This document shows positions 42,501 through 51,185 of a DNA stretch of 64,000 nucleotides, in pieces (the first letter of the stretch is position 1; each line of letters begins with the position of its first letter). The stretch is from JASGDN01 sp049841275 (GTDB lineage Bacteria; Chloroflexota; Chloroflexia; Thermomicrobiales; UBA6265), in the NCBI GenBank assembly GCA_049841275.1, contig JASGDN010000038.1, forward strand, positions 1 to 64,000, given 5' to 3'. A program made the translations under genes and the position numbers. The notes under the pieces were generated by a model. It was not told the DNA's origin. It saw only the letters and a list, made by a program, of their open reading frames with translations, and did no database searches.

Positions 42501-42961
42501 CGGCGGAGCACGCCCTCCGCCTCGGCCATCATCCCGGCGTCGACAAGGCGGGCGAGCTGGCTGTTGCGGCAGCCGGTGAGCAGGATGATGCCTTCCGCGT
42601 AGTTCTGGAGCGGGGAGAACTGTTGGGGGATGACTGTGCTGGCGAGGGAGACGGGATTCGGCGGGCGTCCGTGGTGGTAGTCGGTGAGCAGGCGGCAGAT
42701 GTTGCCATAGCCGGTCTTCGATTCGGCCAGCAGGGTGAGGTGCGATTCGTCGGCGAGGGTGATCTCGGTGCCAATAATCGCCTGAATACCGGCGTTCTTT
42801 GCGGCGTGGGCGAACTCCATCGCGCCGGAGAGGCCATCGTGATCGGTGATGGCGATGGCCCGGTAGCCGAGTTCCTCTGCGCGGCGCACCAGCTCTTCTG
42901 GCTGGGATGCGCCATCGAGGAAGGAATAGGCGGTGTGAAGGTGGAGTTCGGCGTACGTCAT
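39599..42961 (-). CDS. dnaE2: Error-prone DNA polymerase III alpha subunit (DnaE2/ImuC)
   Basis: A 1120-residue C-family polymerase. The PHP domain starts at once (YAELHLHTAYSFLDGASQPE, ITDHDGLSGAMEF). The palm carries PDIDIDFPREIREQLIARIH with the catalytic aspartates and QHSGGMIISSTPLNELVPIQ. The fingers include GFVKIDFLALGMLSLVEECL and IYQEQ-type VILYQEQVVQVAERL. A tandem HhH region is followed by an OB fold (GITFLLLEDETGVVNVVIYP). It performs translesion synthesis after DNA damage. ImuA and ImuB genes, its usual partners, are not in the window. ATG 42961 (MTYAELHLH) is chosen; a TTG four residues earlier is possible. A LexA-like box covers its promoter. Confidence 0.95.
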   Translation of the reverse strand: MTYAELHLHTAYSFLDGASQPEELVRRAEELGYRAIAITDHDGLSGAMEFAHAAKNAGIQAIIGTEITLADESHLTLLAESKTGYGNICRLLTDYHHGRPPNPVSLASTVIPQQFSPLQNYAEGIILLTGCRNSQLARLVDAGMMAEAEGVLRRYVEWFGPDNVVVELQQQFVFGDTPRIERLVALARRVGVAYAATGNVHYHVRDRHRLQDVLVAIKHRTTLDGCHRERRANSEFYLHAPEEMAAIWSRYPEAIETTAWIAERCAAFDLTKNLGYSYPQHQTSTQESQEEYLRRICLEAFGKRYPPGHSLRETARKRMDDELGMIFRTGLAGFFLLYREILDIAEEVSAELRGGVTSPSRQLLRPGRSRGSAVSSVVCYLIGLSAVDPVEHKLYVGRFLNEELNSIPDIDIDFPREIREQLIARIHQVYGPERAAMVCAFSTYRLRSAVRDVGKALGIPIHDLDRISRLSEPRGAGSLADELARLPEYAARASAPPWCHLTEIAKQLAGFPRHITQHSGGMIISSTPLNELVPIQPAAMEDRYLCQWDKDSIDDAGFVKIDFLALGMLSLVEECLDHIDAGGKGPVDLGRIPFNVPEVYRMIHAGDTIGVFQIESRAQIQMIRKTKPEKLEDLVVQVAIVRPGPIVGGAVTPFVQRRLDPDFAPTYDHPLLEPILKETLGVILYQEQVVQVAERLAGFTAGQADRLRRAMTRRRSSEEMEKLRGDFFAGAAARGVSLEVTTEVFRKLSGFAEYGFPKSHAAAFGLLAYQSCWLRLKYPAEFLCALLNNQPMGFYAPHVLINDARRHGLRVLQPDVNESLSDCSLEGDRSVRMGLRFVKGLTEETAIAIARERLFHGRYRSLLDLMRRIPLRRDAVENLILAGACDFGLGQREMLWQAGLFIQPRGFTEGRKRTKTGGTQLALPIPTEQDLVDLPRMTTWEQMSNQYRLIGHSHWHPMELLPKTMATVAELETMPDGMPVTIPGLIVCRQRPGTAKGITFLLLEDETGVVNVVIYPDLYERQRYEVRSVPLLIVEGRLQRDQHNINIVATHLRALEESRFATEHATGADAPIDEVNLDPARPREVDPHRIQLVRLHDDKDDGPRSLAEIRALSPDSHNYR

Positions 42962-43069
42962 GGTCTGGTGCAATGCCGGGATGCTGCCGTCCGTGCCTCG
43001 TATCGTCCGGTCATGGACCGCCTCCCGATCCGTGTCGCGGGGCGCTCGGCCCCATGCGATTTCTGATTA

Positions 43070-43099
43070 GATCATATGTTCTTATTTTTCGAGGGGCAA
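43070..43099 (-). promoter_or_regulatory. dnaE2 promoter with LexA-like box
   Basis: TTGCCC (43099-43094), 17-bp spacer, TATGAT (-10, 43076-43071). GAACATATGATC (43081-43070) overlaps the -10 and differs by one base from GAAC-N4-GTTC, the core of Gram-positive-type SOS boxes. SOS induction of dnaE2 is inferred. The leader to the ATG at 42961 would be about 105 bases. Confidence 0.5.
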
Positions 43100-43250
43100 G
43101 ATGTGTCATCGAGACACGGAATGACATCGCGATTCGGAGGTCGCCGGGCAGGAAACGTGCGATGACCGGGCTCTGATACACTCCGGTCGCAATTGCGCCG
43201 GACCCGATTTCCCGTTGCCCGTATGCCAGATGTGACAGGACAGAGACCCG

Positions 43251-43880
43251 ATGACCGACGACATCGATGCCGCATCTTCTCGCCCGCAGAACGATATGCC
43301 GCCGATCGAGGCACTGAAGCGGCTGATGGAGGGCAATACCCGCTATGTCGCTGGCACGACCACGCCGATCAACCTCTCTGCCGAACGGGCCGCTGCCGTG
43401 GTGGAACATGCGCCGATCGCTGCCATCCTCGGGTGTGCCGATGCTCGCGTGGCAGCCGAACTGATCTTCGATCAGGGACCGGGCGATCTCTTCATGGTCC
43501 GTGTGGCGGGGAATTTCCTCAGCGATTACGGGCTGGCGAGCATCGAATATGCCGTGGAGTTCCTCGACGTACCGCTCGTGATGGTTCTCGGCCATACCAT
43601 GTGTGGGGCGGTCACCAGCGCCGTGCGCGTCGTGGAGGAAGGCATCGCCCTGCCGGGTCGCCTGCCCGTGCTGATCGACGCGATCGAACCCGCGGTCTAC
43701 ACCGCCCGGTTGGGCAACCCGGAGAACCTGCTCGATGCCGCGATCGAGGAGAATGTGCGTCGCCAGATGAACCGGCTCTCGATGATCTCGCCGATCATCA
43801 ACGTGGCGGTCGCAGCTGGCAAGGTGATGATTGCTGGCGGCATCTACGACATCGCCACTGGCGAGGTGCGGCTCATCTAG
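43251..43880 (+). CDS. Beta-class carbonic anhydrase
   Basis: A 209-residue zinc enzyme interconverting CO2 and bicarbonate. The Zn ligands are C62, H115 and C118 (ILGCADARVAAE, VLGHTMCGAVTSA), with the D64/R66 dyad present. Further family segments are DLFMVRVAGNFLSDYGLASI and NVAVAAGKVMIAGGIYDIAT. ATG 43251 has AGGACAGAG upstream. It is divergent from dnaE2 and unlinked to carboxylation genes; a role in CO2/pH balance is likely. Confidence 0.95.
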   Translation: MTDDIDAASSRPQNDMPPIEALKRLMEGNTRYVAGTTTPINLSAERAAAVVEHAPIAAILGCADARVAAELIFDQGPGDLFMVRVAGNFLSDYGLASIEYAVEFLDVPLVMVLGHTMCGAVTSAVRVVEEGIALPGRLPVLIDAIEPAVYTARLGNPENLLDAAIEENVRRQMNRLSMISPIINVAVAAGKVMIAGGIYDIATGEVRLI

Positions 43881-44115
43881 GCGCAGGATTCGGAATGGTC
43901 GCCGGGGATCGGGTCCGCATACCTGCAGCTGCGGCTCCTTGTAATTGCGGACGGTAGCCGCTTCTTGGTGCGTGGACCCCGTCCGGTCAGTCCGCCAGGT
44001 TTGGCCGTTGTGACCATCGCCGATGGGCGTTCTGCCCATATCCGCTCGAACGCCGATCGCCGACAATCCCGTCGATGGTGTGGCGCCGTAATACGGCGGG
44101 ATGGGGAGCGTGACG

Positions 44116-44778
44116 ATGGAGTGGATGCCTGCTGCGATGACCGGGTTGGCGATCGGGTTCGCTTTCACCGCTGTGCCGGGACCGGTGACAACAGAAGCGA
44201 CGCGCCGCTCGGTGCAGGGCGGGTTCTGGCCGGGCTTCCTGGTGAACGCCGGATCGCTGGTCGGGGATGTCGTCTGGGCTGTACTCGGGCTCTCCGGCGC
44301 GGCAGTGCTGCTCCGGCACGATGCCTTCGCCGTCATGCTCGGGCTGATCGGCGTCGGCTTCCTCTTCTCGCTGGCGAGGGATGCCATACGCGCCTTCTGC
44401 GAACCCTTGCCCGGCAAGGACGACGGGCCGATCTCCCAGGGAAACGCGCTGAAGGTCGGAGCAGTCTTCTCGCTGGCGAATCCCGCCGGCATCGCGTTCT
44501 GGTCGGGGGTCGGCACGGGCATGCTGGCCGGGCTGGGTGACGCCTCGTTCGCAACCATCGTTATCCTGATCGTCGCCTACCTCGTTGCCGGAATGCTGCT
44601 GGGGAGCACATTCGTGGCGATCGCCGTGTTGGGCGGGCGGTTGCTGGGTGAGCGGATCATGCGTTGGGTCGATCTGGTCTCCGGGATCGCGCTCGGCTAC
44701 TTTGGCGTTCGTCTCCTCTGGACGACAGTGAGGCGAGCCCACGGCTGGCTGCGGCCGGTGGTGCGGGCGGTCATCTGA
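44116..44778 (+). CDS. LysE/RhtB-family exporter
   Basis: A 220-residue membrane protein with about six helices. The N-terminal LysE signature is GLAIGFAFTAVPGPVTTEAT, then RSVQGGFWPGFLVNAGSLVG with DVVWAVLGLSGAA. The conserved centre is FSLANPAGIAFWSGVGTGM. These proteins export amino acids or other small metabolites. ATG 44116 (MEWMPAAMTG) has GGGGAGCG upstream and is preferred to 44101. It is monocistronic. Confidence 0.9.
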   Translation: MEWMPAAMTGLAIGFAFTAVPGPVTTEATRRSVQGGFWPGFLVNAGSLVGDVVWAVLGLSGAAVLLRHDAFAVMLGLIGVGFLFSLARDAIRAFCEPLPGKDDGPISQGNALKVGAVFSLANPAGIAFWSGVGTGMLAGLGDASFATIVILIVAYLVAGMLLGSTFVAIAVLGGRLLGERIMRWVDLVSGIALGYFGVRLLWTTVRRAHGWLRPVVRAVI

Positions 44779-44934
44779 TTCGCGCGATGATATCGGTTCC
44801 GGCATGCTGTTCGCCTATACTCCCTGAGGAGGGGACGGGCGGATAGCCCATATTTCCCATCGCGATCGTCGAATCGACAGGCTTGTGTCGTGGAGCCCGG
44901 CTGCGGCTGGGATTGGTGGAGGAGACAGGCGGTG

Positions 44935-46980
44935 ATGCCGGTGTTCGATGGGGGCAACGCGTCTGCCGGGACGCGTCGGCGTGTATTCCCGGTCTGGCAG
45001 GCGATCGTTGCCGCAATGGCCCTGCTGCTGGCGTTTGGGCACGTTGCCGACGGGGCCGCCCAGTCGGCCACCGCAGTGGCGACACCGGGAACTCCGGGCG
45101 TGGGTGGGACGCCAGTGGCAGGTGGTGCGGCGACGCCGGCGGCATCGCAGGCCGCCTCGCCGGACCAGCAGTTGATCGAGATGTACGCGCCGATTGTTGC
45201 GCTCAAGAACAAGACCTCGATGTGCGACACCAAGGGGGAGTCCTATTTTCCGGTGCCGGTCGAGGCCGTCCTCGGCGACCCGACGGTCGTCCTCAAGCGG
45301 GCGACCACCTCGTCGTCGAAGACAGATCCCGTGATCGCCACGGCGCCCACTGCCAAGGATCTCTTCGCGAAGGGCAGCGACTACTATCTCGACCTGCCCG
45401 GCGATCCCCGCCATCCCGGCTGTTCCTATGTGACGTGGTTCGCCGAGCGCAAGGACGCGTTCACGCCGACCACCTACGCGCATATCATCGCCGATGGCGC
45501 TCACCAGCTTGTCATCCAGTACTGGTTCTATTACGTCTTCAACGACTTCAACAACAAGCACGAGTCCGACTGGGAGATGATGCAGGTCAGCTTCGACGTC
45601 GGCACGGTCGAGCAGGCGCTCGTCACGGAGCCGGTGCAGGTGGCGTTCGCCCAGCATGGCGGCGGCGAGAAGGCGGCGTGGACGGCTTCCAAGCTCCAGC
45701 GGCAAGGAACGCACCCCATCGTCTATCCGGCATCCGGATCGCATGCCAGCCAGTATGGAAGCGCGACCTGGCTGGCGTGGGGAGAGAACAGCACCGGATT
45801 CGGCTGCGACATCACCACCGGGCCGTCGACGCTCGTTCCGTTGACGCCGGTGTTGCTGCCCGACAAGGTGTCCGATCCCGACAGCCCGTTTGCCTGGCTG
45901 ACCTATGACGGGCATTGGGGCGAACGCAAGAGCGGGCAATACAACGGCCCCACTGGGCCGAACACGAAGCGGTCCTGGAAGAGTCCTTTCCTCTGGGAAG
46001 CGGGACTCCGCGATTCCAGCCTCGAAGTCCCTGGTTCGAAGACGTTCGGGCCGGCGCCGACCGGCGTGTTCTGCACGCTGTCGGCGGACGGGTCGTCGCT
46101 CTTCACTCGGCTCGGTGAGAACATGCCCCTCCTGGGTGCGACGGCAGTAGCGATCATTGCCATCGTTGGCGTGCTGTTGCGCTATAGCTGGGGGCTGGTG
46201 CAACTTGCGGCCCGCGTCTACCGGCGGCGGTGGCGCACCTTCGCGGCGATCGGTGTCATGCTCATCCCGATCGGCATCGTCTTCAACGGCTTCCAGTACC
46301 TGCTTGGGCATTATCCGCCCGGCAGCCTGATGATCGCGTTGATGGACAAGAGTCCGGGCTCGTACTTCGCGATGGCATTACTTGTCGGCATCGTCCAGCA
46401 CCTTGTGAGCCTGGTGGTGGTCGGGCCTGCGGTGATCGAGACCTACGGCGAGATGGAGCAGCAGGAGCGGCTTTCACCGGCCGCCGCCTATCAGCGGGTG
46501 ATCCGGCAATTCCGGGGATTGGTCCTGCCGGTGCTGAAGGCATCTGCGATCGTGGTCGTCCTTGCGCTGACCGTGGTCGGGATTCCCGTGGCGGTCTGGT
46601 TGGTCGTGCGCTGGCTGTTCATTCCTCAGGCCGTCATTCTCGATGGACAGCGTGGAGACGCCGCGCGCGATGCCAGCGCGCGCAGTGTGCGGGGACGCTG
46701 GCTGGAGACGGCGCTGAAAGTAGTGCTCCTGACCGTGATCGGCGCCACGCCGGGGGCGATCGTCGGGCTGGCCCTGCTGATCCTTGGCGGCGCGGGCGTG
46801 CAGACAACCAATGTCGTGAGCAGCCTGATCTATGCGGTGGCGCTGCCGTTCTCGATCCTGGGGCTGACGATCCTCTACCGTCAGCATCAGGGTCGGGCGA
46901 TCACGCCGACGGCCTACGACGACCGGAATGCGAACAAGGCGGTCCCGAACGAGTTCCCGGCCGTATCGCCGGCATCGTGA
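44935..46980 (+). CDS. Vps62/DUF946-like domain protein with C-terminal transmembrane region
   Basis: A 681-residue envelope protein. A signal or anchor helix (FPVWQAIVAAMALLLAFGHV) is followed by an Ala/Thr/Pro linker (ATPGTPGVGG...). The extracytoplasmic domain (about 80-385) has the Vps62-type core: VIQYWFYYVFNDFNNKHESD plus WEMMQVSF, then GGEKAAW and YPASGSHASQYG. About six transmembrane helices occupy 400-655 (LLGATAVAIIAIVGVLLRYS, FAMALLVGIVQHLVSLVVVG and others). The Vps62-like domain is found in fungal and bacterial proteins of unknown role. ATG 44935 follows GGAGGAGACAGG. No operon partner is evident. Confidence 0.82.
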   Translation: MPVFDGGNASAGTRRRVFPVWQAIVAAMALLLAFGHVADGAAQSATAVATPGTPGVGGTPVAGGAATPAASQAASPDQQLIEMYAPIVALKNKTSMCDTKGESYFPVPVEAVLGDPTVVLKRATTSSSKTDPVIATAPTAKDLFAKGSDYYLDLPGDPRHPGCSYVTWFAERKDAFTPTTYAHIIADGAHQLVIQYWFYYVFNDFNNKHESDWEMMQVSFDVGTVEQALVTEPVQVAFAQHGGGEKAAWTASKLQRQGTHPIVYPASGSHASQYGSATWLAWGENSTGFGCDITTGPSTLVPLTPVLLPDKVSDPDSPFAWLTYDGHWGERKSGQYNGPTGPNTKRSWKSPFLWEAGLRDSSLEVPGSKTFGPAPTGVFCTLSADGSSLFTRLGENMPLLGATAVAIIAIVGVLLRYSWGLVQLAARVYRRRWRTFAAIGVMLIPIGIVFNGFQYLLGHYPPGSLMIALMDKSPGSYFAMALLVGIVQHLVSLVVVGPAVIETYGEMEQQERLSPAAAYQRVIRQFRGLVLPVLKASAIVVVLALTVVGIPVAVWLVVRWLFIPQAVILDGQRGDAARDASARSVRGRWLETALKVVLLTVIGATPGAIVGLALLILGGAGVQTTNVVSSLIYAVALPFSILGLTILYRQHQGRAITPTAYDDRNANKAVPNEFPAVSPAS

Positions 46981-47040
46981 GGCATCCGGGCATGGTGTCA
47001 CGCGGTTGATACGCAATTCGCTGGCGGGAACGGCGGATCG

Positions 47041-47054
47041 TAACGACTTCGTTA
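47041..47054. promoter_or_regulatory. Dyad TAACGA-CT-TCGTTA upstream of the pyruvate-kinase-like gene
   Basis: Perfect six-base arms lie 90 bases before the start at 47145. It is a candidate operator; no regulator gene is adjacent. Confidence 0.35.
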
Positions 47055-47081
47055 TGCTGCGCGTGGCATGTTGGCGGTAGT

Positions 47082-47123
47082 GCACAGGAGATGGTGGGCA
47101 ACGGCGCTCATCGTCTCCTGTGC
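47082..47123 (+). repeat. Leader stem-loop before the pyruvate-kinase-like gene
   Basis: GCACAGGAGA (47082-47091) pairs perfectly with TCTCCTGTGC (47114-47123), 22 bases before the ATG. It hides an AGGAG in its left arm. It may be a 5' untranslated structure affecting translation or stability. Confidence 0.4.
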
Positions 47124-47144
47124 CGTCCGGCTGGAGCTACCGCC

Positions 47145-49051
47145 ATGATTGACCTCGCGAGCCAGGACTCGCTCGTGACCACCTACGACGATCTGATCGA
47201 GCAGCTGACGACGCTCGACGCCGATCTCACGGCCACGGTCGAGCAGGCTGGGCCACTTCTCGACCTGGTTCATCCCCGTTTCCGCCGTAGTGCGGCCAAC
47301 ATGCTGCAATACCTCGCATTGCGCGAGCGCGACATCCGCCAGTTGCAGATCGCACTGCCGATCTTGGGCTTTCCTCGCTCGGGCGGGCCGAAGCGCACGT
47401 TCAGGACAGCGTCCGTGCCGTGATCGGTGTGCTGCACGCGCTGGCCGGCCGTGAATGGACGCCGCCCTCGTCAATGGCAGGGTCAGGTGACGAGCCCGTC
47501 TCGCTGCTGGAGGGGCAGGCGCTCCTGGAGGAGCATACCGAGGCGTTGCTCGGTCCAGGTTCCTCGACGCGGGAGGCCAGGATCATGGTCACGTCCGCGA
47601 CCGATCTCGCCGACGATGTCGACCAGCTTGCCGCGATGCTCGATGCCGGCATGAATATCCTGCGTATCAACTGTGCGCACGACAGCGCCCCGGTCTGGGC
47701 GCAGATGATCGAGAGCCTGCGCGCTGCCCAGGAGCGGTCCGGGCGTGATTGTCGCATCATCATGGACCTCGCCGGGCCGAAACTCCGGACCGGCCCGGTG
47801 GTTGGCAAGGTGCCGGTCATCAAGTGGCGCCCCCAGCGCGATGCCTTCGGGCACATTGTCGCTCCGGCCCGCATCTGGCTGGCGCCAGAAGGCGTGCCTG
47901 CACCGGCTACCGCCGCGGCGACGTTGCCGATGCCAAAATCCTGGCTGGAGAGCCTCCACCACGGCGACCATATCCGGTTCGTCGATACGCGCAAGTCCAT
48001 GCGCCATCTGACCGTTTTCGCGGAGGAAGGGGAGGGTTGGTGGGCGACATCGCTGCAGACGAGCTATGTTGCACCGAGCACCGAGCTGGAAGTACGCGAG
48101 CGCCACGGACAGGCCGCCAGGGTGGGAGAGTTCCCGCGGACAGCCGGTTTCCTCACGCTCCACACCGGGGACTGCCTGGTCGTTACGCGGTCGCTGGAAC
48201 CGGGCGCTTCCGCGCAGGAGGCGGAGGACGGATCGCTGGTTCCGGCTCGGATCGGCTGCACGCTGCCGGAGGTCTTCGACACGGTGAAGCCGGCCGAGCG
48301 CATTCTCTTCGACGATGGCAAGATCGAGGGCGTGATTCGCGAGGCGTATGCCGACGCGATGACGGTCGAGATCACCCGCGCCCGCGATGGCGGATCCCGC
48401 CTGCGTGGGGAGAAGAGCATCAATCTTCCCGATACGGACCTGGCGCTCTCCGCATTGACCGCGAAGGATCTGGACGACCTCCCATTCGTGGTCGAGCATG
48501 CCAACATGATCGACTTCTCGTTCGTCAGTCATGCCAGCGATGTGGCGACATTGCAGAGTCGTCTGACGGATCTTGGAGGGAAACGGCCGGGCATCGTCCT
48601 CAAGATCGAGACGCGGCGTGCCTTCGAGCGCTTGCCGGAGATCGTGCTCGCCGCCATGCGCGAGGAGACTGCCGGCATCATGATCGCGCGTGGCGACCTT
48701 GCGGTAGAGGTGGGCTGGGAGCGGCTCGCAGAGATCCAGGAGGAGATCCTCTGGCTGGCGGAAGCCGCGCACCTGCCCGTGATCTGGGCGACCCAGGTCC
48801 TGGAATCGCTCGCACAGACCGGCCTGCCATCCCGTTCCGAGATCACCGACGCCGCGATGGGTGAGCGTGCCGAGTGCGTGATGCTGAACAAGGGACCGCA
48901 CATCGTCGAGGCAATCGATGTGCTGGACAGCATCCTCACCCGGATGGAGAGCCACCAGAGCAAGAAGCGGGCGTTATCGCGCCGGCTTCGCTCCTGGAGC
49001 GCCGACGCCGCGAAGTCGGGTGTAGTGGGTGGCCACGTTCCGGTTGCCTGA
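47145..49051 (+). CDS. Pyruvate kinase-like protein, frameshifted near 47368
   Basis: Two adjacent frames form one gene. Frame A (47145-47423) gives the family's N-terminal helical domain (DDLIEQLTTLDADLTATVEQ, HPRFRRSAANMLQYLALRER) and then reads out of frame. Frame B continues the family sequence: the bases from 47369 encode LSSLGRAEAHVQDSVRAVIG and VLHALAGREW, directly matching the expected 'LGLSSLGRAEAHV'. One G is missing from the run at 47366-47368. The rest holds the PK barrel: RIMVTSATDLADDVDQLAAM, MNILRINCAHD, MDLAGPKLRTGP, GIVLKIETRRAFERL, GIMIARGDLAVEVGWERLAE and WATQVLESLAQTGLPSRSEI. The repaired length is about 635 residues. These long PK-like proteins carry an inserted domain; pyruvate kinase activity is not established for them. 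A stem-loop terminator follows. Confidence 0.82.
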
Positions 49052-49067
49052 TTGCCCGGCCTGGACG

Positions 49068-49106
49068 GGAAAGCGGAGGTTCCGGTTGCAGGAACCTCCG
49101 CTTTCC
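49068..49106 (+). terminator. Stem-loop terminator after the pyruvate-kinase-like gene
   Basis: GGAAAGCGGAGGTTCC (49068-49083) pairs perfectly with 49091-49106 over a seven-base loop, 17 bases past the stop. Confidence 0.85.
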
Positions 49107-49207
49107 TGTTGACGCCCGAACGGCGCAAGCGACGAGAAGCGCCGATCGATGCAGCCTGCCAGAATCGGCTGGACGATCGATCGCTGCTATGCGTGAAGGG
49201 CTTTCCG

Positions 49208-49618
49208 ATGACGACAACGATGCTCTCCGGCCTTGGGGCCATCACCATCCTCGTGCGCGATCTCGACCGGGCGCGGCGATTCTACGCCGATGTCCTCGGT
49301 CTGAACGAGCTGTTCGCCGACGAGGTGTCCACTGGGTTCGATTTCGGCAACACCATCATCAACCTGCTCCAGGAGGGCGAGGGGCCGAACCTGATCGGCC
49401 CGGCGAAGGTTGCGGCAGTCGAGGATGGTGCCCGGTCGATGCTCACCATCTTCGTGAAGGACGCGGACGCCGCCATCGCCCTGCTTGCGGAGCGTGGGGT
49501 CACGCTGGTCAACGGACCGGTCGACCGGCCCTGGGGCATGCGGACCGCCTGCTTCGCCGATCCGGACGGCACGATCTGGGAGATCGCCCAGCAGATTGGC
49601 GAGCCGGGTACCGCCTGA
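49208..49618 (+). CDS. VOC-family (glyoxalase/bleomycin-resistance-like) protein
   Basis: A 136-residue single VOC module pair: LGAITILVRDLDRARRFYAD followed by VLGLNELFADE in the first half, and MLTIFVKDADAAIALLAERG, GPVDRPWGMRTACFADPDGT and IWEIAQQIG in the second. The Glu of IWEIA is a probable metal ligand; the first strand lacks the usual His (AITILVRD), so metal binding may be incomplete. The substrate is unknown. ATG 49208 is taken as the beginning of the module. It precedes the polyol dehydrogenase gene by 60 bases on the same strand. Confidence 0.85.
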   Translation: MTTTMLSGLGAITILVRDLDRARRFYADVLGLNELFADEVSTGFDFGNTIINLLQEGEGPNLIGPAKVAAVEDGARSMLTIFVKDADAAIALLAERGVTLVNGPVDRPWGMRTACFADPDGTIWEIAQQIGEPGTA

Positions 49619-49678
49619 TTGCGTCCCGGACGGTATGATGCCCTTCGATTGCCACCGCACGAAGGAGCATCTCACCTC

Positions 49679-51166
49679 ATGACCGTCCATCCGCTCAACG
49701 CCCGGAATTTCGCCGCCATCGCCGCGTCGGGCATCCCCGTTCCGCAGTACGATCGCGCCGACCTCCGTGTCGGCATCGTCCATTTTGGCGTCGGCAACTT
49801 CCATCGCTCACACCAGGCGATGTACCTCGATCGCTTGATGAACGCATCCACCGGCCAGGCGCTCGACTGGGCGATCTGCGGGGTCGGTGTCCTACCGTCC
49901 GATGTCCGCATGCGCGACGTGCTGCGCACGCAGGATGGCCTCTACACGCTCGTCCTGAAATACCCGGACGGTCGCGAGGAGCCGCGTGTAATCGGCTCGA
50001 TCGCGGAGTATCTCTTCGCGCCGGACGATCCGGAGGCGGTGATTGCCCGCCTTGCCGATCCCGCTGTGCGCATTGTCTCCCTGACGGTGACGGAGGGCGG
50101 ATATGCCGTGAACGATGCGACCGGCGCGTTCGATGCGACGCTTCCGGCCATTGCGGCGGATCTCGAACCGGACGCCGTGCCGTCTACCGTCTTCGGCCTG
50201 GTGACCGCCGGCCTCGCTCGGCGACGCGCGGCAGGGGTTCCGCCGTTCACGATCATGTCGTGCGACAACATGCAGGGGAACGGGCACGTCGCGCAGATCG
50301 CCTTCACGTCATTTGCGCGGCTCAAGGACCCGGGGCTCGGCGACTGGATCGCCGAGCATGTCGCCTTCCCGAACGCGATGGTGGACCGCATCACCCCCGC
50401 CACGACGGACGCCGACCGTGCCGAGGTGGCCGCGCGGTTCGGGATCGAGGATGGCTGGCCGGTGCTCTCGGAGTCGTTCGTGCAGTGGGTGCTGGAGGAT
50501 CGGTTCCCGCTCGGGCGTCCTCCGTATGAGGGCGCGGGTGTGCAGGTGGTGGCGGACGTCGAGCCGTACGAACTGATGAAGCTGCGTCTCCTGAATGCCA
50601 GCCATCAGGCAATGGCCTATCCCGGTATCCTCGCCGACCACACCTACGTCCACGAGGTCTGCCAGCAGCCGCTCTATGCGGATTTCCTGATGGACTATAT
50701 GACCGAGGAGGGGACGCCGACATTGCTTCCGGTGCCGGGCATCGACCTTGACGCCTATCGCAAGGAGTTGATCGTTCGATTCGCGAGCCCGGCCGTGCGC
50801 GATACGCTGTTGCGGCTGGCGTTCGATGCGTCGGAGCGCATCCCGAAGTTCCTGTTGCCGGTGGTGCGTGACCGGTTGGCGGCGGGTGGCGACATCTCCC
50901 GGTCGGCACTGGTGATCGCAGCGTGGGCGGTTTACCTGGAAGGCCGGACGGAGGACGGAGCCCCGATCGAGATCGCAGACCAGCGGCGGGAGATGCTGCA
51001 GGAGGCAGTTGGCCGCGAAGGTGACGACCCGCTCGCGTTCATCGGGCTACAGGAGGTCTTCGGCGACCTGGCGGCCGACGAGCGGTTCGTCGCGGCATAC
51101 GAGGCGGCGCGTGCGTCGATCCGGGAGCGTGGCGCCGAAGGGGCGATTGCCGCGCTGTTGGCCTGA
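49679..51166 (+). CDS. Mannitol dehydrogenase / fructuronate reductase family (polyol-specific long-chain dehydrogenase)
   Basis: A 495-residue NAD(P)-dependent dehydrogenase. The Rossmann motif is VGIVHFGVGNFHRSHQAMYL at about 32-51, SCDNMQGNG follows, and the catalytic KxxxxNxxH is in ELMKLRLLNASHQAMAYPG. Length matches mannitol 2-dehydrogenase and fructuronate reductase (UxuB/MtlK). It would interconvert a polyol or aldonate with its ketose. ATG 49679 follows AAGGAGC. It is followed 19 bases later by the tannase-like gene, probably in one transcript. Confidence 0.95.
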   Translation: MTVHPLNARNFAAIAASGIPVPQYDRADLRVGIVHFGVGNFHRSHQAMYLDRLMNASTGQALDWAICGVGVLPSDVRMRDVLRTQDGLYTLVLKYPDGREEPRVIGSIAEYLFAPDDPEAVIARLADPAVRIVSLTVTEGGYAVNDATGAFDATLPAIAADLEPDAVPSTVFGLVTAGLARRRAAGVPPFTIMSCDNMQGNGHVAQIAFTSFARLKDPGLGDWIAEHVAFPNAMVDRITPATTDADRAEVAARFGIEDGWPVLSESFVQWVLEDRFPLGRPPYEGAGVQVVADVEPYELMKLRLLNASHQAMAYPGILADHTYVHEVCQQPLYADFLMDYMTEEGTPTLLPVPGIDLDAYRKELIVRFASPAVRDTLLRLAFDASERIPKFLLPVVRDRLAAGGDISRSALVIAAWAVYLEGRTEDGAPIEIADQRREMLQEAVGREGDDPLAFIGLQEVFGDLAADERFVAAYEAARASIRERGAEGAIAALLA

Positions 51167-51185
51167 TCGGGAGAGGGAACGCACG

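Noticed and set aside
47420..49051. Independent 543-codon gene beginning at 47420
   Set aside because: Family sequence continues upstream of 47420 in the same frame (from 47369) and its N-terminal domain is in the adjacent frame, so this is the 3' part of a frameshifted gene.
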